Shown here: positions 1 through 7,058 of the stretch, piece after piece
Layout of the letters: each line of letters begins with the position of its first letter
How positions within the stretch are numbered: position 1 is the first letter of the stretch
NCBI GenBank assembly: GCA_046303115.1
Contig: JBKCGZ010000167.1
Coordinates: 1 to 27,753 of the forward strand
Source of the DNA: CAINEC01 sp046303115
Lineage (GTDB): Bacteria; Bacteroidota; Bacteroidia; AKYH767-A; OLB10
Reading direction: 5' to 3'
DNA: 27,753 nt
Translations under genes and position numbers: made by a program
Notes under the pieces: generated by a model
What the model was told of the DNA's origin: nothing
Databases searched by the model: none
What the model saw: only the letters and a program-made list of their open reading frames with translations

Positions 1-43
1 CATTTTCAAATCAACAAATACCGATACTCCGGGAGTACAATAA

Positions 44-107
44 GATATTAGCATATTAGCACATTACCAAATTAACATATTAGCAAATTATCACATTAGC
101 ACATTAA
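44..107. repeat. 8-bp tandem repeat, about 8 units
   Basis: Eight consecutive 8-bp units lie at 44, 52, 60, 68, 76, 84, 92 and 100. They follow the consensus cAnATTAg, each with one or two substitutions. The period is exact although the units are degenerate. No ORF crosses the stretch, which is intergenic. Nothing shows a function. Confidence 0.8.
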
Positions 108-161
108 CTTAAACGTTTGTAAATACTTAAAAACCGACTAAAAATTTCTAATGCATATTTT

Positions 162-195
162 CACCGTTGGGCGGGGCTGCTGTCCCCCTATGGTG
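162..195. other. GC-rich potential hairpin in an AT-rich spacer
   Basis: This is a GC-rich island between AT-rich flanks. CACC (162-165) can pair with GGTG (192-195), and GGGG (173-176) with CCCC (183-186), giving a nested stem with an internal loop. No T-tract follows on either strand, so it is not a clear terminator. It could be part of a small RNA or a decayed extragenic repeat. Assignment is weak. Confidence 0.3.
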
Positions 196-223
196 TTGGG
201 TGATTTCTAAAGTTTTTTGATGA

Positions 224-256
224 CTTCAACACAGACCTAAAAATTATAGGCGAGGG
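224..256. repeat. 33-bp direct repeat, copy 1 (copy 2 at 371-403)
   Basis: The sequence from cttca at 224 through aggcgaggg at 256 recurs at 371-403 with only two differences that I can see. The two copies are 147 bp apart. Each runs into the left arm of a palindrome, so repeat and palindrome probably belong to one mobile or amplified unit. Confidence 0.8.
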
Positions 257-271
257 ATAAAACCCACACCT
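248..271. repeat. Hybrid (imperfect) palindrome
   Basis: The left arm aggcgaggg (248-256) matches the left arm of the palindrome at 393-420. The right arm cccacacct (263-271) matches the right arm of the palindrome at 311-338. Paired with each other, the arms mismatch at exactly the two positions where those palindromes differ. It looks like a recombinant of the two. Confidence 0.7.
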
Positions 272-310
272 CTTAGAAAATGACAATTGAATTAATGATA
301 ATATTCTAAA

Positions 311-338
311 GCAGGTGTGGGTTTAAACCCACACCTGC
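311..338. repeat. Perfect 28-bp palindrome
   Basis: Two perfectly complementary 14-bp arms (311-324 and 325-338) have no spacer. The core arm is aggtgtgggtt. It is related to the palindrome at 393-420 by two substitutions, each compensated in the opposite arm. No T-tract follows and the nearest gene is hundreds of bases away, so terminator function is doubtful. Confidence 0.9.
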
Positions 339-370
339 TGCGATAAGGATTGCGGTGATTTGATTCACTG

Positions 371-403
371 CTTCATCACAGACCTAAAAATTACAGGCGA
401 GGG
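371..403. repeat. 33-bp direct repeat, copy 2
   Basis: This is the second copy of the repeat at 224-256. It leads into the left arm of the palindrome at 393-420. The sequence just upstream (about 349-380) resembles the ctgcggtga...tcaccgcgg hairpin of the 157-bp tandem units, so this copy links the two repeat families. Confidence 0.8.
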
Positions 404-420
404 TTAAAACCCTCGCCTGT
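393..420. repeat. 28-bp palindrome, 13-bp arms with 2-bp centre
   Basis: Arms 393-405 and 408-420 are perfectly complementary around a central aa. The core arm is aggcgagggtt. It is followed directly by ttgctcgacat, the motif that opens the 157-bp tandem units, so it sits at their junction. Confidence 0.9.
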
Positions 421-422
421 TG

Positions 423-820
423 CTCGACATAAAACCGAACTTGCTACGCAATTTCCAGTTTTTATTTTTTGTCCACTTATCGTGCGAGCACGAAGTGGCC
501 TAAAAAATCATTAATTAAACTCAGGACTGCGGTGACACGCTGCGCTTATTCACCGCGGACCTTGAAGGGAGTTGCTTTACTCGACATAAAACCGAACTTG
601 CTTCGCAATTTCCGGTTTTTATTTTTTGTCCACTTATCGTGCGAGCACGAAGTGGCCTAAAAATCATTAATTAAACTCAGGACTGCGGTGACACGCTGCG
701 CTTATTCACCGCGGACCATTATGGGAGTAGCTTTACTCGACATAAAACAGAACTTACTACGCAATTTCCAGTTTTTATTTTTTGTCCACTTATCGTGCGA
801 GCACAAAGTGGCCTAAAAAA
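423..820. repeat. 157-bp tandem repeat, 2.5 copies, hairpin-rich
   Basis: Units begin with ctcgacataaaa at 423, 580 and 736, giving periods of 157 and 156 bp. The third copy stops after about 85 bp at the terminator before the tRNA. Copies differ by only a few substitutions. Each full unit holds three inverted repeats: an aaaCCG...CCGgttt stem enclosing TTGC/GCAA; ccactt...aagtgg enclosing CGTGC/GCACG; and GCGGTGA...TCACCGC. No plausible protein is encoded. It resembles a REP/BIME-like extragenic element family; the name and any mobilising transposase are inference. Confidence 0.85.
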
Positions 821-821
821 T

Positions 822-850
822 AAAAACCGAGGCTTTCGCCTCGGTTTTTT
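822..850 (-). terminator. Intrinsic terminator of the tRNA gene
   Basis: A 7-bp GC-rich stem, ccgaggc (827-833) with gcctcgg (838-844), is flanked by A5 and T6. On the minus strand the loop reads GAAA, a stable GNRA tetraloop, followed by a five-T tract. It lies 6 bp past the tRNA 3' end. By symmetry it could also stop transcripts coming from the repeat array on the plus strand. Confidence 0.85.
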
Positions 851-855
851 GTCGG

Positions 856-927
<72 letters not shown>

Positions 928-941
928 CTGTTTGTGAGGTG

Positions 942-949
942 CAAATATA
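942..949 (-). promoter_or_regulatory. Bacteroidota -7 box of the tRNA-fMet promoter
   Basis: The minus strand reads TATATTTG, a full match to the Bacteroidota -7 consensus TAnnTTTG, 14 nt upstream of the mature tRNA 5' end. No good TTTG -33 element is visible at the usual spacing; only a weak TTTAC lies in range. Confidence 0.6.
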
Positions 950-1044
950 GACAAGTTTATGATTGTAATAGTAAATGGTCCAAAAAAAATCTTGCGAATT
1001 ACTTTGTTCACGCAAAATCAAGGATTTAAGAAATAAAAATGAAC

Positions 1045-1623
1045 CTACTCCCCTAATAACCCTCTCAAATTCTCTTTCTTTTTCTCCTCCCTATTCGTTT
1101 TCCCAAAGGAAGTAAAATACTGATGATTGGTTAAAAAACGAATTTGTACTTGGTTCCATTCATTGAGATCTTGTACTGACCCACCCTCTTTTAATTCGCG
1201 GAAAAGCAAATCTCCAATCTCCTTAAAATCATCACGACCAAGATAGTCTAGGTCTGCATCACAGATAATTTCTTCTAATTTATTTTTTGGTGAAACTGGC
1301 ATTTTGGTCGCCATGATAATATCGCAAACCAATGCAATCTCTTCCGAAGTATAATTATAAGAAGGTAATAAGTCCTTTGCAATGTTACAGCTATGCATTT
1401 CATGATCATCACGATTGATAATAAATCCAGCATCGTGAAATAGGGCCGCAACTAATACCAACTCTTTGTCATCATCAGAAACATTCTCATAATCTGCAAT
1501 ACGTGCAGCCGCATCGTGCATATCAACCGTATGCGAATAGCTATGATAATAAAATTGCTTTGGCAATTCCTTATCGAGCTTATTCAAAATCGCTGCTTTT
1601 AAATCAAAATATCGCTGCTTCAT
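1045..1623 (-). CDS. HD-domain metal-dependent phosphohydrolase
   Basis: This 192-residue soluble protein of the HD superfamily shows the metal-site pattern: His27 and His31 in YYHSYSHT, His63-Asp64 in LFHDAGF, and a later Asp at 122/124 (CDADLDY). Such proteins hydrolyse phosphoester bonds of nucleotides or related compounds; the substrate cannot be read from sequence. The N-terminal YHSxxHT form is typical of stand-alone predicted HD hydrolases rather than HD-GYP (no GYP motif) or Rel/Spo enzymes (no synthetase or TGS domain). Its ATG overlaps the stop codon of the upstream sensor kinase by ATGA, so the two are almost certainly co-translated. The C-terminal 20 residues are highly charged (REEKKKEN). 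A role in nucleotide signalling with the kinase is inference. Confidence 0.8.
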   Translation of the reverse strand: MKQRYFDLKAAILNKLDKELPKQFYYHSYSHTVDMHDAAARIADYENVSDDDKELVLVAALFHDAGFIINRDDHEMHSCNIAKDLLPSYNYTSEEIALVCDIIMATKMPVSPKNKLEEIICDADLDYLGRDDFKEIGDLLFRELKEGGSVQDLNEWNQVQIRFLTNHQYFTSFGKTNREEKKKENLRGLLGE

Positions 1624-3275
1624 GCCGAAAGATTTATGATTAACTTTTCTTTTAATAACTCAGGCGTAAATGGCTTCATCATGTAGTCATCCATACCTGC
1701 ATCGAAACATGCATCTACCTGCTCTTTCAAAACACTAGCTGTCATTGCACAAATTCGTAATTGATCAAATCCCAGCTTGCGAATTTCGCGAGTAATCTGA
1801 AAGCCATCCATATCTGGAAGTTGAATATCCATAAAGACCATTGTGTAGGATTTTTCTTGCACCATTGCCAATGCTTTCTTACCATGATCAGCGACATCAA
1901 TTTCGATTGTTGGAAATATCTCTTTGATGGAATCAACTGCCACCATTTGATTAAACATATTATCTTCCACCAATAAAATGCGTTTGTTCGTAACATCGAC
2001 ACCGTTAGCCTCAGATGCTTGTTCTTTCACAATAGGGGCCTCTGCGATTTTAAAATCAACGGTAAAATAAAATGTCGATCCTACATCAGGAACAGAAGTC
2101 ACTTCTAAAGAACTATGATGCAATTCTACCAACTGTTTAGATATTGTCAATCCTAAACCAGTCCCACCAAATTTACGAGTGGTATCGTCTGATGCCTGAC
2201 TAAAGCTTTCAAAAATCTTAGCCAATTTATCCTGCGGAATGCCAATTCCTGTATCGATTACACTGAACTTTATTCTGGCATTTACTGCATCAATATTTAA
2301 CACCTCTGCTTTTAATGTCACTCCCCCCTTCTCTGTAAATTTAATCGCATTACCAACGAGATTAGTAATTACCTGTGTAAATCTTGTTTCATCACCAACA
2401 ACATAATCGGGAAGATTGCTATCAATAATTTCATTCAGAAAAACACCTTTTTCTTCCGCACGGATATTTAAAATCAATCGAACATTTTCTAAAGTGCTTC
2501 GCAATGGAAATGGACGTTGTTCTAACTCCATTTTACCCGCTTCAATTTTAGATAAATCAAGAATATCGTTAATTATCACTAAAAGATTTTCTCCACTCTT
2601 TTTAATCACTTCTAAATACTTTGCTTGTTGAGTATTGAGTGGTGATTTTGTCAATAGATTAGTTAATCCTACAATAGCATTCATAGGGGTACGAATCTCA
2701 TGACTCATATTCGCCATAAACTGATCGCGAAATTTTTGAGTTTGAATTAAATTCGTTTTCGTTTCGTTTAACTCGTAATTCGTTTTCGTTAACTCATCTA
2801 AGGTTTCATTCAACTCTTTTGTACGCTCTTGTACTTCTTGCTCCAACTTTCGTTCACGATTACGCGCTTCGATTAACGCACTATCATTAGAAGATCGTAA
2901 TCGACTAAAAGTTGTATTAAACACATTAAAAACTAGCGCAGGATATTTATGAGATAATTCATAAAACTTATCTTTTTTAATTTCAACAACTGTTAAAGTT
3001 GACTTAGCTACAATAGTTGCTACTGCATGTCCATCAGCAATCACACTTTCTCCCATCATCGATAAAGGCGGAAGCTCTGCCAATAAAACATCTTCATTAT
3101 AAATACTCGCTATGCCACTTTCAATTATAAATAAAGCAGAAGGTATATCGCCCTTATGGTTTAACACTTCGCCTGGTTGATAGATTTTGATTTCTGATTC
3201 AAATAAAATCTCTTCAATAATAGCATGAGAAATTCCATTAAACAGGGAGCAACCTTGAATATATTCGATGTTCAT
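1620..3275 (-). CDS. Hybrid sensor histidine kinase with cyclic-nucleotide-binding-like domain
   Basis: A 551-residue cytoplasmic protein without membrane segments. Residues about 1-125 form a CNB/Crp-type beta-barrel, 135-180 a charged coiled coil, 183-250 HisKA with phospho-acceptor His192 (MSHEIRTPMNA), and 255-408 HATPase_c with N box (Asn305, Asn309), G1 (DTGIGIP, 341-347) and G2 (GGTGLGL, 370-376). Residues 432-550 are a receiver with acidic pair Glu437-Asp438, phospho-Asp483, Thr512 and Lys534. The phosphorelay is therefore intact, and output must go through another protein because no output domain follows the receiver. In the CNB domain the Gly-Glu of the phosphate-binding cassette is present (75-76) but the usual Arg is Ala84, so classic cAMP binding is doubtful. 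The minus-strand TATCTTTA at 3294-3301 is a possible weak -7 box. The gene is coupled to the HD hydrolase downstream. Confidence 0.92.
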   Translation of the reverse strand: MNIEYIQGCSLFNGISHAIIEEILFESEIKIYQPGEVLNHKGDIPSALFIIESGIASIYNEDVLLAELPPLSMMGESVIADGHAVATIVAKSTLTVVEIKKDKFYELSHKYPALVFNVFNTTFSRLRSSNDSALIEARNRERKLEQEVQERTKELNETLDELTKTNYELNETKTNLIQTQKFRDQFMANMSHEIRTPMNAIVGLTNLLTKSPLNTQQAKYLEVIKKSGENLLVIINDILDLSKIEAGKMELEQRPFPLRSTLENVRLILNIRAEEKGVFLNEIIDSNLPDYVVGDETRFTQVITNLVGNAIKFTEKGGVTLKAEVLNIDAVNARIKFSVIDTGIGIPQDKLAKIFESFSQASDDTTRKFGGTGLGLTISKQLVELHHSSLEVTSVPDVGSTFYFTVDFKIAEAPIVKEQASEANGVDVTNKRILLVEDNMFNQMVAVDSIKEIFPTIEIDVADHGKKALAMVQEKSYTMVFMDIQLPDMDGFQITREIRKLGFDQLRICAMTASVLKEQVDACFDAGMDDYMMKPFTPELLKEKLIINLSA

Positions 3276-3362
3276 TACATTTTAATTGATTGGTAAAGAT
3301 AATACACATTGAATAACTATTCATTAATTAGAATAAATTCAGTCAGACCTAATAAAGGTAAT

Positions 3363-3398
3363 CAAAACAAAAAGCCCTATAGCAGAAACTACAGGGCC
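3363..3398 (-). terminator. Intrinsic terminator of the adhesin-to-kelch operon
   Basis: On the minus strand GCCCTGTAG (3397-3389) pairs with CTATAGGGC (3382-3374), with one G-U wobble and a 6-nt loop, followed by TTTTTGTTTTG. The wobble pairs only in minus-strand RNA, and the T-tract is on the same side. It lies about 22 bp past the kelch gene stop, so it closes that unit and insulates the sensor kinase. Confidence 0.85.
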
Positions 3399-3419
3399 TT
3401 TACTATTTTTAAAGTTATG

Positions 3420-4730
3420 TTATTCGACTATCACCTTCACAAGACTTTCCTGATTTTGACGATCAGTGAATCTAATCAAATACAATCCTTTTGTATTCTG
3501 AGTCAAATCAATTTGAATAAAATCTTCACTAGCATCTACTTCTTGTTCAAACACAATTTTACCAGTCATATCAATAGCTTGAAGCCTTCCTGCCTGACTC
3601 ATTTCTATATTAAAAAATCCTGATGAAGGGTTAGGAAACACTGTGATCAACTTCGGGTTTTCCTCAATTAAGCCTGATGCCGTCAATGTATAAATATGAA
3701 CAATTGCATTAGCCAATCCAGATGAATTAAATCCACCTGCCACTAAAAACTTATTTCCAACAACAGCAGCTGAAGCACCAAAAGAAGCAGATGATAATGT
3801 TGAAGTTGTCCATACTCCGCTGATTGTATCATAAATATTAACAAGCGTTGTTCCTGATGTACCACCTGCATTGGCACCACCTGCAAAAATCAATCTCGGT
3901 CCTATTGCACCTCCTGCAATAAATTGTCGACCTACAGACAAAGAATCAACCGTCCACAAACCAGATTGCGTATCATAAATATCAATAATTTTCGAGGCAG
4001 TATTTGAATTGGTTAACCCACCAGCAAAATACACCTTGCTTCCTAACGTTACTGCACTCACCCCAGTTCTTGCTTCTGATAAAGCAGCAGTTGTCCATGC
4101 ACCAGATGCAACATCATAAATATCAATCGTACTGTAATTAGTAGAAGCATCATTACCACCAGCAAAATATATTTTCCCGTTACAAGCAACAGCTCCAATG
4201 CCTACGCGTGCAACACTAAGTGCTGCTGTCGACCATGTTTGCGTTGTAGTATCAAATATATCTACTGTGTTATGATACATTTGTCCCATACCAGAGCTAC
4301 CACCTGCAAAAACAATTTTATTTAATGCACCTGCACCACTAATACCAGCACGAGGTACAGATAAAGAATTTGAATTTGACCATTGACCTGTTAATGCATT
4401 GTATTTATCAACGCGATCATACTCTGATAGAATCCAATCATTGGCACCACCAGCAAACATCATCCAATTACCTGTTGATGCGCCAGCAACTTTTGAACGA
4501 CCTAACGATGTCGAACCACTCGACCAATTATTATTGGTAAAACTGTAAAGATCATAGGCTGCTGGAGGAATACTGATGTTACCAATACCGCCTGCAAATA
4601 CGGCTTTATTGTTCGCCGATGCCGCACCCATACCTGATCTACCACCCGATAAATTAGCAGTTGTCCACTGAGCGTTTACCCCGAAAGCAAAAGCAGTAAA
4701 TAAAATCATTAAAGTAATTTTCAATTTCAT
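3420..4730 (-). CDS. Secreted kelch-repeat protein with type A T9SS sorting domain
   Basis: 436 residues. A Sec signal peptide (1-20, cleavage near VNA-Q) is followed by seven kelch-type blades with the hallmark FAGG/Gly-Gly at residues 47, 94, 143, 191, 237, 284 and 332, spaced 46 to 49 apart. A trailing aromatic Trp (W-S/T-T) recurs in each. This predicts a seven-bladed beta-propeller. Residues about 355-436 are a T9SS C-terminal sorting domain (VFPNPSSGFFNIE ... KGLYLIRF), the type A form that PorU-like sortases cleave while attaching or releasing cargo. The product should be outside the outer membrane. The ligand is unknown; kelch propellers often bind protein or glycan. It is the last gene of the unit, 20 bp after murB. 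Confidence 0.88.
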   Translation of the reverse strand: MKLKITLMILFTAFAFGVNAQWTTANLSGGRSGMGAASANNKAVFAGGIGNISIPPAAYDLYSFTNNNWSSGSTSLGRSKVAGASTGNWMMFAGGANDWILSEYDRVDKYNALTGQWSNSNSLSVPRAGISGAGALNKIVFAGGSSGMGQMYHNTVDIFDTTTQTWSTAALSVARVGIGAVACNGKIYFAGGNDASTNYSTIDIYDVASGAWTTAALSEARTGVSAVTLGSKVYFAGGLTNSNTASKIIDIYDTQSGLWTVDSLSVGRQFIAGGAIGPRLIFAGGANAGGTSGTTLVNIYDTISGVWTTSTLSSASFGASAAVVGNKFLVAGGFNSSGLANAIVHIYTLTASGLIEENPKLITVFPNPSSGFFNIEMSQAGRLQAIDMTGKIVFEQEVDASEDFIQIDLTQNTKGLYLIRFTDRQNQESLVKVIVE

Positions 4731-4750
4731 ATTTTTTGATTTATGTTAGA

Positions 4751-5767
4751 TTATATAATATTCACTTCGGGAATTATCTGTACTTGAAACTTTTCGGAAA
4801 CAGAACTTTGAATAGCCAACGCCAACTGATAAATTTCATCACCTGTTGCATTGCCATAATTAACTAACACTAATGCCTGATCTTTATGTGAACCACAATT
4901 ACCAACTACCTTACCTTTCCAACCACATTGTTCAATTAACCATCCTGCAGCTACTTTAAATCCATTGTTTGTCGGATAGGCGACCACGTTAGGAAATTCA
5001 TTCTTTAATCTTTCATATGCTGATGCACTGATTTCAGGATTCTTGAAAAACGAACCTGAATTACCTAGCACAGCAGGATTAGGCAACTTCGAACTACGAA
5101 TGGCAATAACAGCATCACTTACATTTTTAATGGTTGGATGCTCTACATTCATTGCACTTAATTGCTGCTGAATAGCTCCGTAATTTGTATTAACTGTTGG
5201 ATTTAAATTCAATCGAAAAGTAACCGATGTAATAAAATACTGACCTTTCTTTTCGTTTTTGAAAACGCTTTCACGGTAGCCAAATTTACAATCAGCATTA
5301 TTAAATTTTTCTATTTGATGCGTAGTTAAATTAAATGCTTCCAATTCATGAAATACATCTTTCATCTCGACTCCATAGGCACCAATGTTTTGCATAGGAC
5401 CTGCACCAACACTTCCGGGAATCAAGCTCATATTCTCTACCCCGCCAAAACCGTTATCAATGCAATACAAAACGAAGTCGTGCCATACCTCACCCGACGC
5501 GGCTTTCACATACACAAAATCCTCTTCCCGTTTAACGACCTCAATTCCTTTTAAACAATTATGAATGATTAATCCGTGATAATCTTTTGTGAGCAATACA
5601 TTACTACCACCTCCTAAAAAAATTTTAGGCAAACTTAAAAACTGTTCAATGTTCAACACCGCAACTAATTCATCAATTGAATTAATCGAAGTAAAAAAAT
5701 CGGCATTAACATCTAATCCGAAGGTGTTATATTTTTTAAGTGACTTGAGTTGCTCGATATGCGGCAT
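4751..5767 (-). CDS. murB: UDP-N-acetylenolpyruvoylglucosamine reductase
   Basis: This NADPH- and FAD-dependent enzyme reduces UDP-GlcNAc-enolpyruvate to UDP-MurNAc, the second committed step of peptidoglycan precursor synthesis in the cytoplasm. At 338 residues it matches the E. coli-type (type I) enzyme. Visible are the FAD-binding GGGSNVL (52-58) and IPGSVGAGPMQNIGAYG (116-132). The catalytic residues are Arg165 in GYRESVFK, Ser239 in NSGSFFKNP and Glu334 in IPEV. The C-terminal domain 3 (AAGWLIEQCGWKGK ... QALVLVN) is complete. It lies 22 bp after rarA and 20 bp before the kelch gene, with no terminator or clear promoter between, so it seems to ride on the adhesin operon, which is unusual for an essential gene. 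Confidence 0.97.
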   Translation of the reverse strand: MPHIEQLKSLKKYNTFGLDVNADFFTSINSIDELVAVLNIEQFLSLPKIFLGGGSNVLLTKDYHGLIIHNCLKGIEVVKREEDFVYVKAASGEVWHDFVLYCIDNGFGGVENMSLIPGSVGAGPMQNIGAYGVEMKDVFHELEAFNLTTHQIEKFNNADCKFGYRESVFKNEKKGQYFITSVTFRLNLNPTVNTNYGAIQQQLSAMNVEHPTIKNVSDAVIAIRSSKLPNPAVLGNSGSFFKNPEISASAYERLKNEFPNVVAYPTNNGFKVAAGWLIEQCGWKGKVVGNCGSHKDQALVLVNYGNATGDEIYQLALAIQSSVSEKFQVQIIPEVNII

Positions 5768-5789
5768 TCAACGAAAATAGTAAAATAAG

Positions 5790-7052
5790 TCAGTATCCGT
5801 ATTTGTCCTTCCAACGATCTTTCAAGAACTTTCTTAACTCTTGTTCACGGGCATTATTTCCTGGCTCATAAATGCGAACATTCTTCAATGTATCAGGCAT
5901 AAACTCTAAATCGACAAAATTATTTTCAAAATTGTGCGCGTATTCATACCCTTCTCCATAGTTTATTTCTTTCATAAACGATGTCACAGGGTTTCTTAGA
6001 TGTAAAGGAACTGATGGGTCACCATATTCCTGAATAAGCTTTTGAGCTTTCTTATAAGCCATATAAGAGGCATTACTCTTTGGCGAGGAAGCTAAATAAA
6101 TAGCTGTCTGCGATAAGTTCAAAGCGCACTCCGGATAACCTATCATCTCTACAGCCTGAAAACAAGCCGTTGCAATAAGCAATGCATTAGGATTCGCATT
6201 ACCGATATCCTCACTCGCAAGCACCAGCATTCTGCGCGCAATAAACTTTGGATCTTCACCACCTCTCAACATTCTTGTCATCCAATAAACAGCTGCATTA
6301 GGATCACTACCACGAAGTGATTTTATGAATGCAGAAATAATATCATAATGCTGTTCTCCATTTTTATCGTATTGCGCGATGCGCTGATGTGATAATTTCA
6401 AAACAAGATCATCCGTAATTTCAATTGTATCTTTATTTGATGCAGTACATACAAGTTCTAATACATTTAAAAGCTTCCTTCCATCTCCGCCGGATATTTT
6501 AAACATTGCGGCAGTCTCTTTCACCACAATATTTTTCTTCGAAAGCAATTCATCATTGTGAATCGCAAACTCAACAATTTGCAATAAATCTTTTTCAGTT
6601 AAAGGATTTAAAATATAAACCTGACATCGCGAAAGCAAAGGACGAATAACTTCAAATGAAGGGTTCTCTGTAGTTGCACCAATTAAAATAATAATCCCCT
6701 GCTCTACTGCACCTAAGAGTGAATCTTGCTGTGATTTATTAAAGCGATGAATTTCATCGATAAATAAAATTGACTTCCCATTTTGCTTAGCCTTTTCAAT
6801 CACATCCCGTACATCTTTAACACCTGCATTGATTGCACTTAATGTAAACATTGGCAATCCAATTTCAGCTGCAATAATATTGGCTAAAGATGTTTTACCA
6901 ATTCCAGGCTCTCCCCAAAAAATAATGGAGGGCATTGCCTTACTTTCAATAAATTTTCTGATAACTCCATTTTCACCAGTGAGGTGCAATTGACCTACAA
7001 TATCATTTAAAGATTTAGGTCGTAGTCGCTCGGCTAATGGAATATGATTCAT
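5790..7052 (-). CDS. rarA: Replication-associated recombination protein A (AAA+ ATPase)
   Basis: 420 residues, the full length of RarA/MgsA/WRNIP1-type AAA+ ATPases, which act on stalled replication forks and single-stranded gaps. The sequence opens with PLAERLRPKSLNDIVGQ. It then shows Walker A GEPGIGKT (47-54), Walker B LFIDE (96-100) followed by IHRFNKSQQD, sensor 1 GATTEN (125-130) and a candidate arginine finger in LLSRCQ (Arg142). The C-terminal half carries the family's tetramerisation region, including SLRGSDPNAAVYWMTRML and ARRMLVLASEDIGNANP. The clamp-loader-like RuvB family is excluded by these C-terminal motifs. It starts 6 bp after the OmpA-lipoprotein gene and is followed by murB after 22 bp, so it is probably co-transcribed with the adhesin genes; no functional link is evident. 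Confidence 0.96.
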   Translation of the reverse strand: MNHIPLAERLRPKSLNDIVGQLHLTGENGVIRKFIESKAMPSIIFWGEPGIGKTSLANIIAAEIGLPMFTLSAINAGVKDVRDVIEKAKQNGKSILFIDEIHRFNKSQQDSLLGAVEQGIIILIGATTENPSFEVIRPLLSRCQVYILNPLTEKDLLQIVEFAIHNDELLSKKNIVVKETAAMFKISGGDGRKLLNVLELVCTASNKDTIEITDDLVLKLSHQRIAQYDKNGEQHYDIISAFIKSLRGSDPNAAVYWMTRMLRGGEDPKFIARRMLVLASEDIGNANPNALLIATACFQAVEMIGYPECALNLSQTAIYLASSPKSNASYMAYKKAQKLIQEYGDPSVPLHLRNPVTSFMKEINYGEGYEYAHNFENNFVDLEFMPDTLKNVRIYEPGNNAREQELRKFLKDRWKDKYGY

Positions 7053-7058
7053 GTTGTT

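Noticed and set aside
1..3. Start codon of a minus-strand gene running off the left edge
   Set aside because: Only an ATG is in the window. The upstream sequence has near matches to a -7 box (TTGATTTG) but no exact one, so it cannot be supported as a feature.
469..660. 63-codon open frame on the plus strand inside the 157-bp tandem repeats
   Set aside because: It spans two repeat units and reads through their hairpins. The product is low-complexity, basic and has no start context; the other frames of the same repeat are as open in places.
423..820. CRISPR array
   Set aside because: Repeats are about 157 bp and directly adjoining, with no unique spacers of regular length and no cas genes in the window.
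3309..3623. 104-codon open frame on the plus strand
   Set aside because: It overlaps the operon terminator and the 3' end of the kelch gene on the other strand; the composition is that of antisense to a real gene.
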